From NCBI GenBank assembly GCA_963978545.1, contig OZ021733.1:28519330-28583329 (forward strand): DNA of 64,000 nt, written 5' to 3'. The DNA comes from Linyphia triangularis (lineage: Eukaryota; Arthropoda; Arachnida; Araneae; Linyphiidae). Shown in pieces: positions 1-12,633 of this stretch (its first letter is position 1; every line of letters begins with the position of its first letter). The translations under genes and the position numbers were made by a program. The notes beneath the pieces are model-generated. The model worked only from the letters and a program-made list of their open reading frames with translations, searched no databases and had not been told where the DNA came from.

Positions 1-464
1 ACGAACCCCTATTATTATGTTTTCATTCGATTTAGAATACCTTGTTTACCCTAGATACCAAATTTCAGATCATTATGTAGAGAAACACATAACTTATGAT
101 TGAAAATGTTTAGGACGATCATGAGGGCAAATTTCCTTATCGCGGGGAAAAAGCAAACGTTTTGCATGCTTCAAGACGTAATATACTATCTGTCACTTAA
201 AGTGAGCTTTTTTACATTTTTGCTAAAATATCAAGAACCAAAAGTCAAAATGGAATGAAAAAAATTCTGGAGAGGTTTTCGAGCATGATAATTCTAATGG
301 AAGCAAAAAAAATATGTTTCTATTTAAAAAAAATTTAAAACTTGTTTTATTAATTAATAATTAATTATTAAAAACTGTTTAATACAAAAGTTGCATGTTA
401 TTTATGTTTGGCATTAAACAAACTATCAGTTGAAATAAAATTTGCTAAAATATATTTACTAATA
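1..464. other. AT-rich non-coding sequence
   Basis: I see no gene here. It is simple AT-rich sequence with a TTAATTAATAATTAATTATT-like run near 347-368. Confidence 0.5.
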
Positions 465-603
465 AAGGTTGCGGGTTCGAGTCCCATGTTAGACATGGGT
501 GTTTGTAAATGTATGTTGGCTTGTCTAATGACGAATGTTTCGGCGCATTATAGCCCTCGTGTTGCTGACGGCGCCAGATAATCTGAATACAACCAACCAA
601 CCA
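465..603 (+). repeat. 5'-truncated tRNA-derived SINE with AACC tail
   Basis: An RNA polymerase III B-box-like string (GGTTCGAGTCC) lies at 474-484, and the element ends in AACCAACCAACCA. It is flanked by a perfect 13-bp target-site duplication, ATATTTACTAATA, at 452-464 and 604-616. The A box is missing, so the copy is 5'-truncated. The tail type matches the short SINE piece at 3177-3239. The long TSD supports LINE-type retroposition. Confidence 0.8.
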
Positions 604-616
604 ATATTTACTAATA

Positions 617-1797
617 TGAGAATTTATGGCCAAAAAAACAAATTTTCTTTTTGACATTTGATCATTTTTTTTACATCATTTAAATTACTAACCTCTCATT
701 GGAAAATTATGAAATTTGGTATTTAGACGTTTTTTTTTGGATTTAAATCTAAATATGGTATAATATTATGGGGTTGCCATTGAACTTTTTAAAGTTTGGT
801 TTAGTTTTAATATGTAGATGACCCCTCATGATAAAATTTTTTTAAACAATTAATAAAGACCTTCCACAACTTACAACAGTACTTGACTTTTGTTATTTCA
901 TCAATTAGAATACAAGTATAGCCATCGTTCGGATTTGTTTTGTGTACTGTACCTTACAGGTAAGGCAGAGTAAAATGGGGTAGGATTTATGTTACTTTTA
1001 AGAATTATGCTAGTTAAATGTTAATATACTAACAGAAATTTTCCATTGCTTATAATAAAATTTTGACATTGAGGTTTTTTTCTTTAATGGAAGAGTCTTT
1101 AAAATAAAAATTGTTGCTAAAATAATATTAATACTTCTTATTTGATTAAGTACACCTATTTTATCCCACCATGGTGTAAAATGGGTAATGACAGATACAA
1201 TGCAAAATACTCAGAAATTATTTTTTATGGTTTAATTATGCACAATGTTACACCTCAAATTATTTATCAAATGAAACTATAACTAATAAATTGCAGTCTT
1301 TTGAAAACTTAAAAACTTAATTTTAAATCAATGTTTGCATAATATCTCAAGAAATATAATACCATATTCCGTTTTTTTTTTTTAATTTTTATTCACTCAA
1401 TGTTCTTAGATAATTAGCTATACGTACAAAGAATTCAAAGAGAGAAAGAAGGTAATTTTTTATATATATTTATCCCTTCAAAGGGTTCAGTAACAAACAA
1501 TAAAAAACAAATCAAGTGATTTTACAATTATTTAAAATTCTCTCTCTTCATTGAAATTCTTTATCTCTTTTTTATTAACTTATTAAGCAACCAATGTCTT
1601 ACCAGAACATGTTTCCAGTGGTATTTATTTTGAACTCATGCAAGCGCACTATTGCATGCAAGCACTATTTACTCAGTGTTATACAAACTTTTAATGAATG
1701 TTCTTTTTTTTTTAAACCATCAATAAATTGTTGAATAAATAGGTATCCTTATATACTAAAAAAAGTTATGTAATTATCTCATTAGATTAGTTTAAAA
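617..1797. other. non-coding AT-rich interval
   Basis: No coding exon is recognisable. A short phrase resembling GTAAAATGGG recurs near 970 and 1174 and may be remnants of an old repeat. I see nothing else I can name. Confidence 0.4.
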
Positions 1798-2460
1798 CAG
1801 GCGTATAACATATGTTGGAGCTTTTCATGGGCCAGATACACCAATAAGTGTATTTTTAATTATTATCGATTTAACAATACATAGCATTTCTGAAAACTGG
1901 AAAAAATTTATTGACATTTATCTTATATTAATAAATTACAATTGTTATTTGATTCTTTTTTTTCCCAAATAATTAAAAAATAACAATTTTCATCATTAGT
2001 AAATCAAAGTCTAAGAAAGAAGTGAATCTTTCGTTTCAACATGACAATACGAATTGACCTAACTTTAATAAAAGTATTTAAACTATACTTGCAGATTACT
2101 CTGTTATGTCGATATCAATTGCAAGATGATGACAGTCGAAAACATACAATTGATTTTATGAAAGAGTCACTAGTTGTCATATTTGTTGCAGCCATTCTTA
2201 ATAATTCGTCCAAATGAGATTCATTTAAGTTGCTCCTGTAATTATTCTTGATGAAAAATATCGTGCAGAAAGCTTCTTCATATAGTTTTTTAGGGCATGC
2301 AGTGAAGAACTCTGTTCTGCATAGTTAACACATACTATTTTGGACAAATTAAAATGATGTAAAAAAAAAAGTCCATACCATGAAACTAGATTTTTTTTTC
2401 TTCTGTACGGGCGGCGGGCCGCAGAAAAATCTGTCGCAGGTCGAGTAGTGGTTAACGCTG
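1798..2460 (-). mobile_element. non-autonomous hAT MITE, family A (copy 1)
   Basis: The terminus on the minus strand is CAGCGTTAACCAC and the plus-strand start is CAGGCGTATAAC. A perfect 8-bp TSD, GTTTAAAA, occurs at 1790-1797 and 2461-2468. The 8-bp TSD and CAG start are hAT hallmarks. No transposase is encoded. It is inverted relative to the better-preserved copy at 14023-14734, with which it shares the GC-rich end and the internal TTCGTCCAAATGAG-like tract. Confidence 0.85.
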
Positions 2461-2599
2461 GTTTAAAAGAAACTACCTCACCTCATAACAGTAAGTAGAA
2501 TATTACAAAGTTTACTCAGCCTAATATATATTCATTTTAAAGTACCTTACTTTAAACTAAAGGAAAGAAAAATTAATGGTTATTAAAATTTCCCATTTG

Positions 2600-3010
2600 C
2601 TTTAAGCGGAAGTCCAAACTATCTTTAAAAAGAAACTTTCTAAATACTTGTGTAGCAAAAAAGATATTTTATTGCTTCTGGAAGTCTTACGTACATACTT
2701 AAAGTTCCAATCCAGCTGAAAATGAATATCCATTTTGAGTTTTCCACATTAGAAAATATTGACAACAGCCAATTAAAACATACGAAAAAAATAATCACAA
2801 ATGAATGTGAAAGTTTTTATTTGAAAATAAAAGCTAATAGGGTAAGGTAAAGTAAAATAGGGAGTCAAAATATATTTTTCAAAATTTTAGAAGTTTCTAA
2901 AGTTTAAACTATTATTAAAAAGAAACCTTCCAAATATTTGTGTCTTCCAAATATATATAGCATAAAAGGTATTTTATTGCTTCTGGAATTTTTATGTACA
3001 TAATTAAAAT
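2600..3010. repeat. two diverged tandem copies of a ~300-bp unit
   Basis: The stretch near 2615-2720 (AAGAAACTTTCTAAATACTT, then TATTTTATTGCTTCTGGAA) recurs diverged near 2915-3025. A further weak echo (ATTCACCTCAAA / ATTCACTTCAAA) lies at 3270 and 3550. It appears to be an old local duplication of unknown origin. Confidence 0.55.
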
Positions 3011-3024
3011 TCCAATCAAGCTGA

Positions 3025-3090
3025 ATATATAGTATATTCACAGTTATATAATATATATTCACAGTATATAATATATATTCACAGTTTTTA
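3025..3090. repeat. short tandem repeat, ~24-bp AT-rich unit
   Basis: The motif TATAATATATATTCACAGT is repeated about three times with small length changes. Confidence 0.7.
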
Positions 3091-3176
3091 AAATTGTATA
3101 TTGTAGTATGATGCCTAAACTTTATTTCCCCACTTTATTTTTTGTTTCAATAATTTGTTTTATACGAGGCCAACAG

Positions 3177-3239
3177 TTGGTTGGTTGGCTGGAGTTTAAC
3201 GGCACAAGGGCAACACATGGGCCATACTGCACCACGAGT
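3177..3239 (-). repeat. SINE 3'-end fragment with AACC tail
   Basis: The plus strand starts TTGGTTGGTTGGCTGG, which is an AACC tail on the minus strand. An 8-bp duplication, GCCAACAG, occurs at 3169-3176 and 3240-3247. It is very short (63 bp), so it is a 5'-truncated insertion of a family with the same tail as the element at 465-603. Confidence 0.65.
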
Positions 3240-4633
3240 GCCAACAGTAAAAGCAATTGTGTGCTATCGAGCATTCACCTCAAAGTTTGGAGAAAATACA
3301 AAAAAATAACTATTTTTCCTAAATTTTTTTTTTAAATTTCCAAACACTATATATTTAAAAGGCAATAGTTTGCCATGTGTAGTAAAAGGGTGGTATGACA
3401 CAAGAAAACACTCTTCTATGCATTTTAAAACATATATTAATAATTAAAAATACTCAAAAATACTTTTGTTAAAAAAAATGATTTTCTATAAGATGGATAC
3501 TAACGTTATTTCTTACATATTTTTGTTAAATTGTTTATTTACTTCAAGTATTCACTTCAAAATTTTGAATAAATACAAAAAATACCTTTTTTCCATCAAT
3601 TTGTAGAATAAACCAAACACTAAATTATAGAGCTAAATAAGTTTGTATTGTGTGGAATGAAGTAGATAGAACTGGGAAAAAATCAAATTAGTAATTATCC
3701 AATGATAATCCTTCGCGCATAACCTTTGAAACATTGATAAAAACTGTGCTTTGGCGGATTTCAATCTGGGTGGGCTGTGATTGGGACTGCCATTAATACT
3801 GGCTGGAAATAATCTGACCAATCAAATTGCATGTTCAAAGACCCCAGCAGTGGGATATATGCCTCCTATACTTTAATGAATACCATTCAGACGCCTACTT
3901 AAACATATAGATAGTACTGCAACAGGACCAACATCTTTCAGTGGGAGCATAGATAAAAAATTGAAGAACTGTGAAAAATTTCCACTGGCTGATTTTTTAC
4001 GTGTTGAATGTTCAATTTCTCAAGTTGAGATGAAAGTACTGAGCACAGATTAGTTATATCTTCTTGATATTTTTGCAACGATTAGATCAGGCCAATGATT
4101 TAGCAGCTCACAAACCCAATCCCTTTTCACACTCTAGATGTCTAACGATAGAAAACAGACTACATGTGAGTGATTGTAAACCATTGGATAAACTCAAGCA
4201 AGTGGTATTCTTTATTTTAGATTGTTACATGCCACATTGATTTCAAATAAAAAAAAAATTTCTGAAGGACCTAAGATCACATATGAGGAAATTCGATTGT
4301 CTCGATACCTCCCTGAATATTTGCTGGAAGTATTAAACTTGGTTGTTGAATGAAATGCTTCCTTCACTAACCCAAAAAATTTGATTTGGATGAAAGGAGC
4401 GATGAAAGAGAACTGAGGCGTCGGGTTCTGAAATCTAGAGAACTTTCCTAGAGAAAGACAATCAGGCATTTCAAGGCAACCAAACTTAACTTTATTAAGT
4501 GGACATAATTAATTGGAATGCTTGTAATAGGAGAAGTACTGAAAGATTGGCCAATTCCGGCCGAGCATAGTTCCAAAATAAACAATTTTTTAACAAACAT
4601 GTCAAAACCACTACATATTTTTGCTCTTCGAAC

Positions 4634-5247
4634 CAGGCCCTGATCATCGCCTAGGTCCACAAGGCCCAGGACTTGGGCCCATAATTTTAGGGGGCCCCGA
4701 AATTGGCTGTAAACTTATAACTTTTCTTTCTTTTTGGGAATATCTTTTACAATCTGTGTAAAAGAATTTTTTCATTAAAATAATTTTGTATTGATCTTGA
4801 ACCGTCTTTCGTATCCTAGAGTGTATTTATTCAAATGCATCAAACCATCATTTAAAAGCGTAAAAAAACAATATTTCTCGAAGAAATATTGAAAGTAAGT
4901 CTTGACAAATTGCAAGATCAGAAAATGTCGGCTTTGAAGTTGTGAATAATGATACAGATATTGTTGTCACGTACAATACTACACATTGTGATCGTGAAAT
5001 ACAATGCTACATTACAAAGTTTTATGTTTTGATTTATAAATTTGATTATTTGAAATTTGTTTCTTTATTTATGATATAAAAAACTTTAAGAAGACAATAT
5101 ATTGAATTAATTTATCAGCCTTTTCTATATTTAATGTTAATTCATTTGACAACGAGTCAAGCTCATTTCCAATAAATTTCGCATTTGATGAAGGGGCCCT
5201 TAAAAGTGTCCGGGCCTTGGGCCCCAACTTGTCATGATCAGGCCTTG
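4634..5247. mobile_element. non-autonomous hAT MITE
   Basis: The ends are CAGGCCCTGATCATCG and, reverse-complemented, CAAGGCCTGATCATGAC. The GGGCCC-rich subterminal blocks at 4660-4700 and 5190-5226 are inverted. The TSD is CTTCGAAC at 4626-4633 and CTCCGAAC at 5248-5255 (7 of 8 bases). The interior is AT-rich and codes for nothing visible. Confidence 0.8.
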
Positions 5248-5429
5248 CTCCGAACTCTCTCATAAATACAATATCCCAATTTTAAAACTGTGCATCGACA
5301 TTTCAAAACCTCTTCTATATTTTATCCAGAATTGGGCGAGATTGGCCAATATTCCTTCCAACGACCGATTCACAATGTTCCACATCGGGATCGGCCAAAT
5401 GAGTCATTCAAAAGGGTAATGTAGCATGT

Positions 5430-5690
5430 GTAAAACCGGCTTTTCAGTGACAGACTCCAAAACTTGAATAGAATGCATTTTCCTAGCTAATAAATCTTTC
5501 AAATTTCAGCTCGATTGAAAACAGCAAGTGAGTTAATTAATCCTCTGAAATGGAATAGTAGCGTGTGTAAAAGTGTCCATTAAAGACAGTATCCAATACT
5601 TGATACAATGCATTGAAATGACAATGAATCTACTAGCTAAGATTCAGCTCTAATGGATGACGATCAGAAGGTTAATCAGTCCTCAACAGA
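5430..5690. repeat. diverged tandem duplication, ~145-bp unit
   Basis: GTAGCATGTGTAAAA at 5419 and GTAGCGTGTGTAAAA at 5559 start two similar blocks. Both continue through an AATGCATT tract, CTAGCTAA and a TTAATCCTC / TTAATCAGTCCTC end. Confidence 0.6.
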
Positions 5691-6209
5691 TTTGCTTGCC
5701 ACATAGACACCCACAAACAAAACATATGTCAATAAAAAGAATTTTTAAAAGAAGCTGACAACTGAACTTGTGCTGATTGAAAAGTGCCACAACCTAAAGT
5801 TTGTGAAAATACTCATTTTACTGTTTCTAAAAGCTAATCTCATAGCAAGAATTTTGGTTAAAGTGCAGACTCTTGCCGAAAATTTAATTTCAGAAATCCG
5901 TTAGACAAAACTTTGAACAACAATCAGTTAATTGCTGTCTTTCGTAGAATCCAAATTTTTATTTGTCTAACATTTGTGCATAAAACGAAATTGCTATTTT
6001 CATTTACTTTCTTGTGTTTATTTATTCTATTGATGGCAAAAACAACACATGCAAGGACTTTTTTTTTTATGCTTAACTGACTAAAAGAAAAAAAAAGTGT
6101 CTAATGAGAGCCCAGCAGAGAAATAAGTAATGATGAGAGAACGAACTAACCTTAAAAAGCTTCGCTTGCAATTTTCAACATGAAAGTATAAGAGAATTAA
6201 AATATTTTA
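5691..6209. other. non-coding interval
   Basis: I see no exon, RNA gene or bounded repeat in this stretch. Confidence 0.35.
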
Positions 6210-6217
6210 CTATCGAG

Positions 6218-6913
6218 AAGGGTTGGAAAAAAACAAGGTTTTTTTGTAAAAAAAACCCAAAACCCGTTTTTTTTGGTTTAAAACAGTTTTTTTTTTATAA
6301 AATCCCTTTCTAATTACATGTATACATATTTATAAATAAAATTTGACAATAACTAGAATAATTAATGTTCAAATAGCAAATAATATTCCTTCTGAAAATA
6401 ATTTAAAATAAGTAAATAAACAATTGCTACTTATGTGGACATTCAAATCATATTAAATTTTAATATTATATTTAGCGATACATTTTTTTTAAAATTCAAT
6501 GTATACAATATAATACAATAGTACTTATTTACTGTATCTACAAGGAACATTGCTCTTACATTAATCAGTAATGGTGAAAAGTTGTAAAAAATTATATTTT
6601 TAAGGTTTAGAAATAAGTTATTAAAGCACAAAACCTCTATTTCAGAAACAAATTTAAAATGCAGCCTATAATTTAATTTTTAATTAATAATTTTGAATAA
6701 TTATAAAACATTAATAAATCCATTAAATTAATATAAAAACTTATTGCTGATACTTATAAAAACTTCAATAGTCTTTCATTATAGGATTTATTTAAAAAAA
6801 GTTAATTACAACGAAAAATAATTTTAAAAATCTAATTATAAATATACAAATAAAAATGAAATTTTAATTATTTAAAAAAACAAAAACATTTGGTTTAAAC
6901 CATGCCAACCCTG
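6218..6913 (+). mobile_element. hAT MITE, family B (copy 1)
   Basis: It starts AAGGGTTGGAAAAA and ends GTTTAAACCATGCCAACCCTG on the plus strand, so the TIR core is AGGGTTGG. The TSD is CTATCGAG (6210-6217) and CTATCAAG (6914-6921), 7 of 8 bases. The 696-bp interior is AT-rich and non-coding. It matches copies at 8539-9228 (inverted) and 27066-27776 (direct). Confidence 0.88.
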
Positions 6914-6921
6914 CTATCAAG

Positions 6922-8164
6922 TATATTTATTTAAAATAAATCTTATTGGACATTGGTCACCTAGTTTCACAATGCCGGTTGTCCACTTTACAATTTGGTA
7001 TTAACTATGTTTTGCTTGAGTAGTAACTTTCCCAAATCCTAAGTAATCACTCTGGCAAAAATTGCTTACCATTTGAGTAATTTCAAGTTATGCCAAAAAT
7101 GTGTCCTACATCCTGAAGACAACTGGTGCAGAACTGACATTGTGTTTGATGAAGCATGAATGTGAAAAAAAAACAGTTGATCTTCAAGGTCTCTTATTCA
7201 TGGACACCGTCAGGAAGATGTGAGGGGGTGCAATTGCACCCCCATGGCTTTTGCAGATTAAAAAAGGTGTAAATTCACAGAAAAAAACATATATGCCATT
7301 TCAAAACTATTTTTGGTGCTATAATGTGCATTTGTTTTTATATCTTTTTAAGTCCCTATTGTATTTCCTTTTTGTTTTTAAAGTTGATTTTGCATCTGTG
7401 TGGTGATTTTCGGCCTCCTGTTGTCTAAGACTATAGAGGGCTGAATAGAAGAAAAAAAATATTTATTCCTTTTATTGAACAATCATTTCTTGTCAATTCC
7501 TATAAAAAGCTTTGCTTTTTAATTATCAAGCATCAGATATGAGACCTTGAGATCTATTTTTAGAATTCAATTGAGTATTTTCTGTTCTGCCATAGTTGTG
7601 TTTGATATCAAATAAAAGCTACAAAGGAGAGGATTTAAAAAATATGTACAGTGATTTTTTTTTAAATTAAGAGAAAATTAATGCATAATTATTAATTAAC
7701 ATTTCATTAGGAAATAGTACAAACATTTCTAGAAATGTATTGATTTGGATAAAAATCTAGCAGTCTTGCATGCCCCAGCAAATAATCTTGCCAGCACCTG
7801 AGCACTTATTTTAATAAATTTCCTTTGCATTGAGAATGAGCAGTTTGAAATGCCAGTTAAAAAATTCAAGTGCAAGTGGCAAACATACCAGTATTTATAT
7901 TAAAAGTTGAACTATAGTGCCACCAAATTCTTCAAGCAAATTTTAAACCATATGAAAAATAGGGCATTTTTTGTTTAAAAATTTATAGAATAATTTTTTT
8001 AAACTTTTTCAAAACAAAAGATGCTGATAAAAATATTTTACATTTCCAACTCTCCATTAACTTTTGTAACTAATTGTTTAAAATTTTAAATATTTTTTTC
8101 AGACTACAAATTAAAACAAGTAAATTGTCATTTCCCATTACTGGACACGTTATTTGACGGTATC
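6922..8164. other. non-coding interval with palindromic G/C tract
   Basis: No exon is recognised. A palindromic tract, GGGGGTGCAATTGCACCCCC, lies at about 7225-7244. The sequence just before it resembles the reverse complement of 15990-16015, so this is probably the end of a decayed repeat. Confidence 0.4.
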
Positions 8165-8167
8165 TTG

Positions 8168-8430
8168 CATGAGTGCTAGCAAAAATATTTTTAGGGGGTG
8201 CAGATGGTATCCAAAGAGGTGCAATTAATTTTTTGTTTCAACCCCAATTTTTTCAATTGGCTATCTTGAAATTTTAATAAATAGTAATGAATTAAATTGC
8301 TTATCCATTGACTATTTCAAACCTGCATCATACTTCTATTTCCAGTGAATCATACTACTTTTCTTCTCATTATTTTTTATTTTCAAAATCCAATACCTTG
8401 CATCTCTCTGGTGCATATTTTTTTTTTTAT
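8168..8430. repeat. dispersed repeat Y (copy 1)
   Basis: Direct similarity to 15768-15990 runs through landmarks in the same order: AGCAAAAATATTTTTAGGGG, GGTGCAGATGG, TTTTTGTTTCAA, CAGTGAATCA, ACTTTTCT. Copy 2 is more compact. The termini of this copy are unclear and the class is unknown. Confidence 0.65.
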
Positions 8431-8538
8431 TAAAAAAATCATTGTACATCTAACCTGCATCCTTTGAGGCTGATAGGGTTAAAATGCAAAATTAAAATTT
8501 GTAAAAACTTTAGGGTTTCAAAACATGGCCATTAAAAC

Positions 8539-9228
8539 CAGGGTTAGCAGGGTTTAAACCAAATGGTTTTTTTTCAAAAAAAAAAATAATAATAATTTTT
8601 TTTTTTTTAAGAATAATTTAAAATTTTATTTTTATTTGTTTATTTATAATTAGATTTTTTAAATTATTTGTAGTTGTAAATAACTTTTTAAAATAAATCT
8701 TACAATGAAAGACTATTGATGTTTTTATAAGTATCAACAATAAGTTTTTATATTAATCTAATGGATTTATTAATGTCTTATAATTATTCAAAATTATTAA
8801 TTAAAATTAAATTATAGGCTGTATTTTAAATTTGTTTCTGAAATAGAGGTTTTGTGCTTTAATAACTTACTTCTAAACCTTAAAAATATCGTTTTGTACA
8901 ACTTATCACCATTACTGATGAATCTAAAAGCAATATTCCATGTAGATGCAGTAAACAATTACTATTGTATCTAAAAATATGTATCTCTAAATATATTAAA
9001 ATTTAATATGATTTGATTGTCCACACAAGTAGCAATTGTTTATTTACTTAGTTTAAATTATTTTTAGAAGGAATATTATTGGTTATTTGAACATTAATTA
9101 TTCTAGTAATGTCAAATTTTATTTATAAATATGTATACATGTAATTAGAAGAGGATTTTTAAAAAAAAATACCTGGTTTAGATCACACAACAAAAAATGG
9201 TAAAAAACCTGGGCTTTTTCCAACCCTG
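8539..9228 (-). mobile_element. hAT MITE, family B (copy 2)
   Basis: The plus strand begins CAGGGTTAGCAGGGTTTAAACC and ends CCAACCCTG. It is flanked by a perfect 8-bp TSD, ATTAAAAC, at 8531-8538 and 9229-9236. The 690-bp body is the inverted relative of 6218-6913. Confidence 0.93.
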
Positions 9229-9247
9229 ATTAAAACTATGTTATGAC

Positions 9248-9976
9248 CAGTGGTAGAAGTGGTGAAAAAAAGTAGGGGATGTCCAAAAGTTGGCGACAGG
9301 TGCAACCGCTCACCCTCCATCTTCACGATTAATTCGTAATTTATAATAAAAATATTAACTACTAGTAAGGAAATAATTTATACTTCTTAACACTAACTTT
9401 GAACAAGGGTCCAAAATTTATTGTTATTTTAATGAATATTCTGCGACTTAGTTTTTTACTTGGAAGTAAGAGATTGAGTAAGTGATAATTCAACCTTATA
9501 TATTTGTTTATTTAGATTTAAATAGTGCTTATAAATGTGCATACTTTCATGAAATAAAATTAATAGAGAACTCTAAAATGCTTTTTTAAAAAATAGCTTG
9601 TCTTCATAGGAAACAAGAATAAAAATTTAACTTAAAAGAAAGTTCTTCCAAAGTTAAAAGTTGACCAATTGTAACAGTATTTGTGAATAAAGATACTTAC
9701 ATCTTTATACAAAGTAGTTTAATACATTTTTATAATAGTATGATGTACATATACCATAAATAATTTTAAAGTTTTCAAATGTAAAAAAAAAAAAATTCTC
9801 AGTGTCACTACATTTAAAGGTTAATGTTATTTTTCATTAGTAGTTTTTAGGTGGATTGAGTGTTTTTAAAAGTGGAGGATAGATTTCAGTGGTTTTAGAA
9901 GTGAAGGGACGCATGAGTATTTTCTTGAAAAGTGGGGGGACACATCACCCTGCATCTATCCACACTTCTAGCACTG
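9248..9976. mobile_element. non-autonomous hAT MITE
   Basis: The TIRs are CAGTGGTAGAAGTGG and, reverse-complemented, CAGTGCTAGAAGTGTGG. A perfect 8-bp TSD, GTTATGAC, lies at 9240-9247 and 9977-9984. The interior has no coding potential. It abuts the family B copy that ends at 9228. Confidence 0.92.
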
Positions 9977-10434
9977 GTTATGACCTGTCCTAATCAGAGC
10001 CAGAAACTGTATAAAAAACCTCTGTGTAAAAATTGCTAAATTTTAATGTACAATCTATCAAATAAGTACGATGATGTCAGTAATCTTTTACCACTTATAA
10101 ATTGGAGTCATAAATAGCGACGGCCCGTAAGTTTTCATTGATATGGAGAGGACTCGCATAGAAACATTTGGGTTTTTATAGTGCAAAAGTGAAAGCATTT
10201 GTAAAAATGTGCCATTGAAAAATTAGTATAAATCACAATAAAACGTGAAGCTAGATTACGTTCAAAGGAAGCTTAATATGTTGTTTATAACCACCATTGT
10301 GTTGACAAAACTAGTAAAAGCTTCAAATATATTATTTTAAAATGAATATAATAAAAAAATAACATTATAAATATAATCCCTTAGAGACCTGAGGCTATTT
10401 GGATACAGGTTAGTTTATCAGTGATTAAATCACA

Positions 10435-10617
10435 CAGATTGGTTGGTTTGTATGCTCAATGACCTATTTTAATACACAATGATGGCTAATCAGGCAGGGA
10501 CCTACAGCTTAACGTGGATTCTGAATCACAACGAACATCCATGCCTAAGCCGGGATTCGAACCTAGCACCTTTGGCATGAGAGACCAAAGTGCTAACCAC
10601 ACAACCATCAGGTGGGC
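10435..10617 (-). repeat. complete tRNA-derived SINE
   Basis: On the minus strand it begins with a tRNA-like head. This holds an A-box-like TGGTTGTGTGG and an exact B box, GGTTCGAATCC, read from the plus-strand complement near 10553-10563. The tail ends ACAAACCAACC. A perfect 10-bp TSD, TTAAATCACA, lies at 10425-10434 and 10618-10627. A functional tRNA gene is unlikely because no full cloverleaf follows the B box. Confidence 0.88.
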
Positions 10618-10627
10618 TTAAATCACA

Positions 10628-11134
10628 TAAACAGCATCAAAGAAAATCTCTAACAATAGCAATCTGTTCTTTATGTTCATCTTTAATGCAATTTTCAAAA
10701 CCTATTTGTAATTTAAAAAAACATTTTAGATGGTAAAAAATGGGAAGCTGGAATTTCACTGTTTACAGCCCTGTCATTGGACTATTCCTGTTTTATCACC
10801 CATTTCAAAAGGGTTGAATAGCTCCTTTTAAATATTGTACACACTTACAAATTAGTAAAAACATATCCTTTGAGTTAGGGTAATGTTATAATTGTTTTGA
10901 TTTGCCAAATGTTGCTGTGTAAACAAAGTTTTAAGTATATTAATTGACATACACAATACATCATATTGTACACATTAAACAAAAATGAGAACACTTAAAT
11001 ATCTATCGTTGCCATTTAAGAGTTACGCTCATCACTGACTCTGTAACATGGTGCTTGTGACTTATGATTGAAGGTAACTCTACCGAGTACCAGCACCACG
11101 ACTGAAGTCTATTGTACTAAAACCCCCATCTGAT
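10628..11134. other. non-coding interval
   Basis: No bounded feature is seen. The right end (about 11030-11134) is probably the 3' untranslated part of the LINE fragment that follows on the minus strand. Confidence 0.35.
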
Positions 11135-11607
11135 CTAAAGAAGACCAGTTGCCGAAATAAATTTCAGTATAGACCCGATTGAAACATTTGACAGTTCCCA
11201 GGGATTGATACAGGGGTATCCCAGATGTTCAAAGCGTTGGCAAGAATAGTAGTGACATTCACACAAAACATGCAAAGAGCTCTCCTCTGTCATACGACAA
11301 CCTCTACATAGTGGGTCATCTACAACACCCAACAGGTTAAGATGTCTATTTAAGGTACAGTGTCCAGTTAAAAGGCCTACAGCAACCTATATTTCTCTTC
11401 TGCTCAATTTTAGTAGTTCCCTCGATCTAGCCCGGGGTGACTGTTGATTGAGCTCTTTGGCATACTTTTGATCTTTAGATTGAAGCCAAGCTTGATAGGT
11501 CTCGGCCATTAATAAACCTTTAATAGTTTTCCTGACCGCATTATGAGGTAGACCCGAAACAGGCTCTGGTCCGACAAAAGGGATTTCAGAGCATTGTTTT
11601 GGTGCTA
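11135..11607 (-). pseudogene. LINE (non-LTR retrotransposon) fragment, RNase H C-terminal part
   Basis: Two overlapping reading frames on the minus strand give a recognisable tail of a jockey-type pol protein. First comes EIPFVGPEP...AWL, then SRELLKLSRREI, then the conserved GLLTGHCTLNRHL and DDPLCRGC...ESSLHVLCEC. That cysteine/histidine pattern is typical of the RNase H/C-terminal region of arthropod LINEs. One frameshift separates the pieces near 11385. The reverse transcriptase is absent. The coding remnant is cut by the MITE that starts at 11608. It is a dead fragment. Confidence 0.75.
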
Positions 11608-11940
11608 CAGGGTTCCCACTCAAATCACAGAATGGAAATTAATGACTTTTCAATGACCTTTGAAAATTTGTTTTCAGGCATCATGTCTATATTTAAAATT
11701 TTAATAAAGTATATTCTATCAAAAGAGTTACAATTGGTGGATGAGTAATACAAATACGTCAGATAAGTGGCGATCAAGCGGGGATAGCAAGTCCGAATTA
11801 AATTTTTATAAATTTCGCGTTTGGACAACATCTGCAAAAATTAAGGACTTTTAAGGACCTCTAAGCATTTTCAAGGCCTTGAAAACAAGTTCAAAAATAT
11901 TAAGCACTTTTAATGAATTTCAATGACCGTGGGAACCCTG
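11608..11940. mobile_element. MITE with 5-bp TSD, CAGGGTTCCCAC ends (copy 1)
   Basis: Perfect 12-bp TIRs, CAGGGTTCCCAC and GTGGGAACCCTG, bound 333 bp. The flanks carry TGCTA at 11603-11607 and 11941-11945. A sister copy at 12794-13185 also has a 5-bp TSD, so 5 bp is the real target size for this family. hAT-type ends with 5-bp TSDs are known in some hAT lineages; the assignment is an inference. Confidence 0.9.
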
Positions 11941-12633
11941 TGCTATCATTGCATAAATTTTATATTTCATGAATTTGAATGTGGGATGATTGTAAGCGCT
12001 CAACACGTTGAAACCAGTATCAGCAAAACAGCTGCACTTGAGAAGTGTTCTGAGAGCAGCAATTATTAATGTTTACAGAGAGTGGACTACCAAGCAATAC
12101 ACCGGGAGTCAACTGTCAAGGTTATGATTGTGGTCGTTACAAGCAACTAAATATTCGATCTGAAAGGAGGCTTGTCAGAGTCCAACACTACATCAAATAA
12201 TTGGGAATCTTAATCAAGGAGCAACTGTGAACATCTCTGAACGAACTGTTCCCCGCACTTTCCATTATATAGGTAATGGAAGACGACGACCTGTTTGAAA
12301 GCCGTTACCGTCTGTCTTGAACAAGAGCAGACGTCTCCAGTTAGAAAAGGAGCACAATGATTGGACAGCAGATGACTGGAAAAGGTTCATGTGGTCGGAT
12401 GAATTGCGCTTTTTAACTACACCATGCAGATGGCAGGGTGTGAATATGGAAAAAACAGCATGAAAGCATGGAACCCAACTGCATTGTCACAACACTTCAA
12501 GGTGGTGGAGGCAATATTATAGTTTGGGGAATGTTTTCTTGGCACTGCATGGGTCCTTTAATTCCTGCCAAACAACGTTTGAATGCCCAAGGGTATTTAA
12601 GTGTCATCGCACATTAAGTACATCCTGTTATGT

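Noticed and set aside
3108..3335. A 75-residue plus-strand frame
   Set aside because: It overlaps a SINE fragment and AT-rich repeats, with no homology.
10540..10617. A tRNA gene on the minus strand
   Set aside because: The B box is present but the segment has a SINE body, an AACC tail and a 10-bp target duplication. No complete cloverleaf could be folded by eye.
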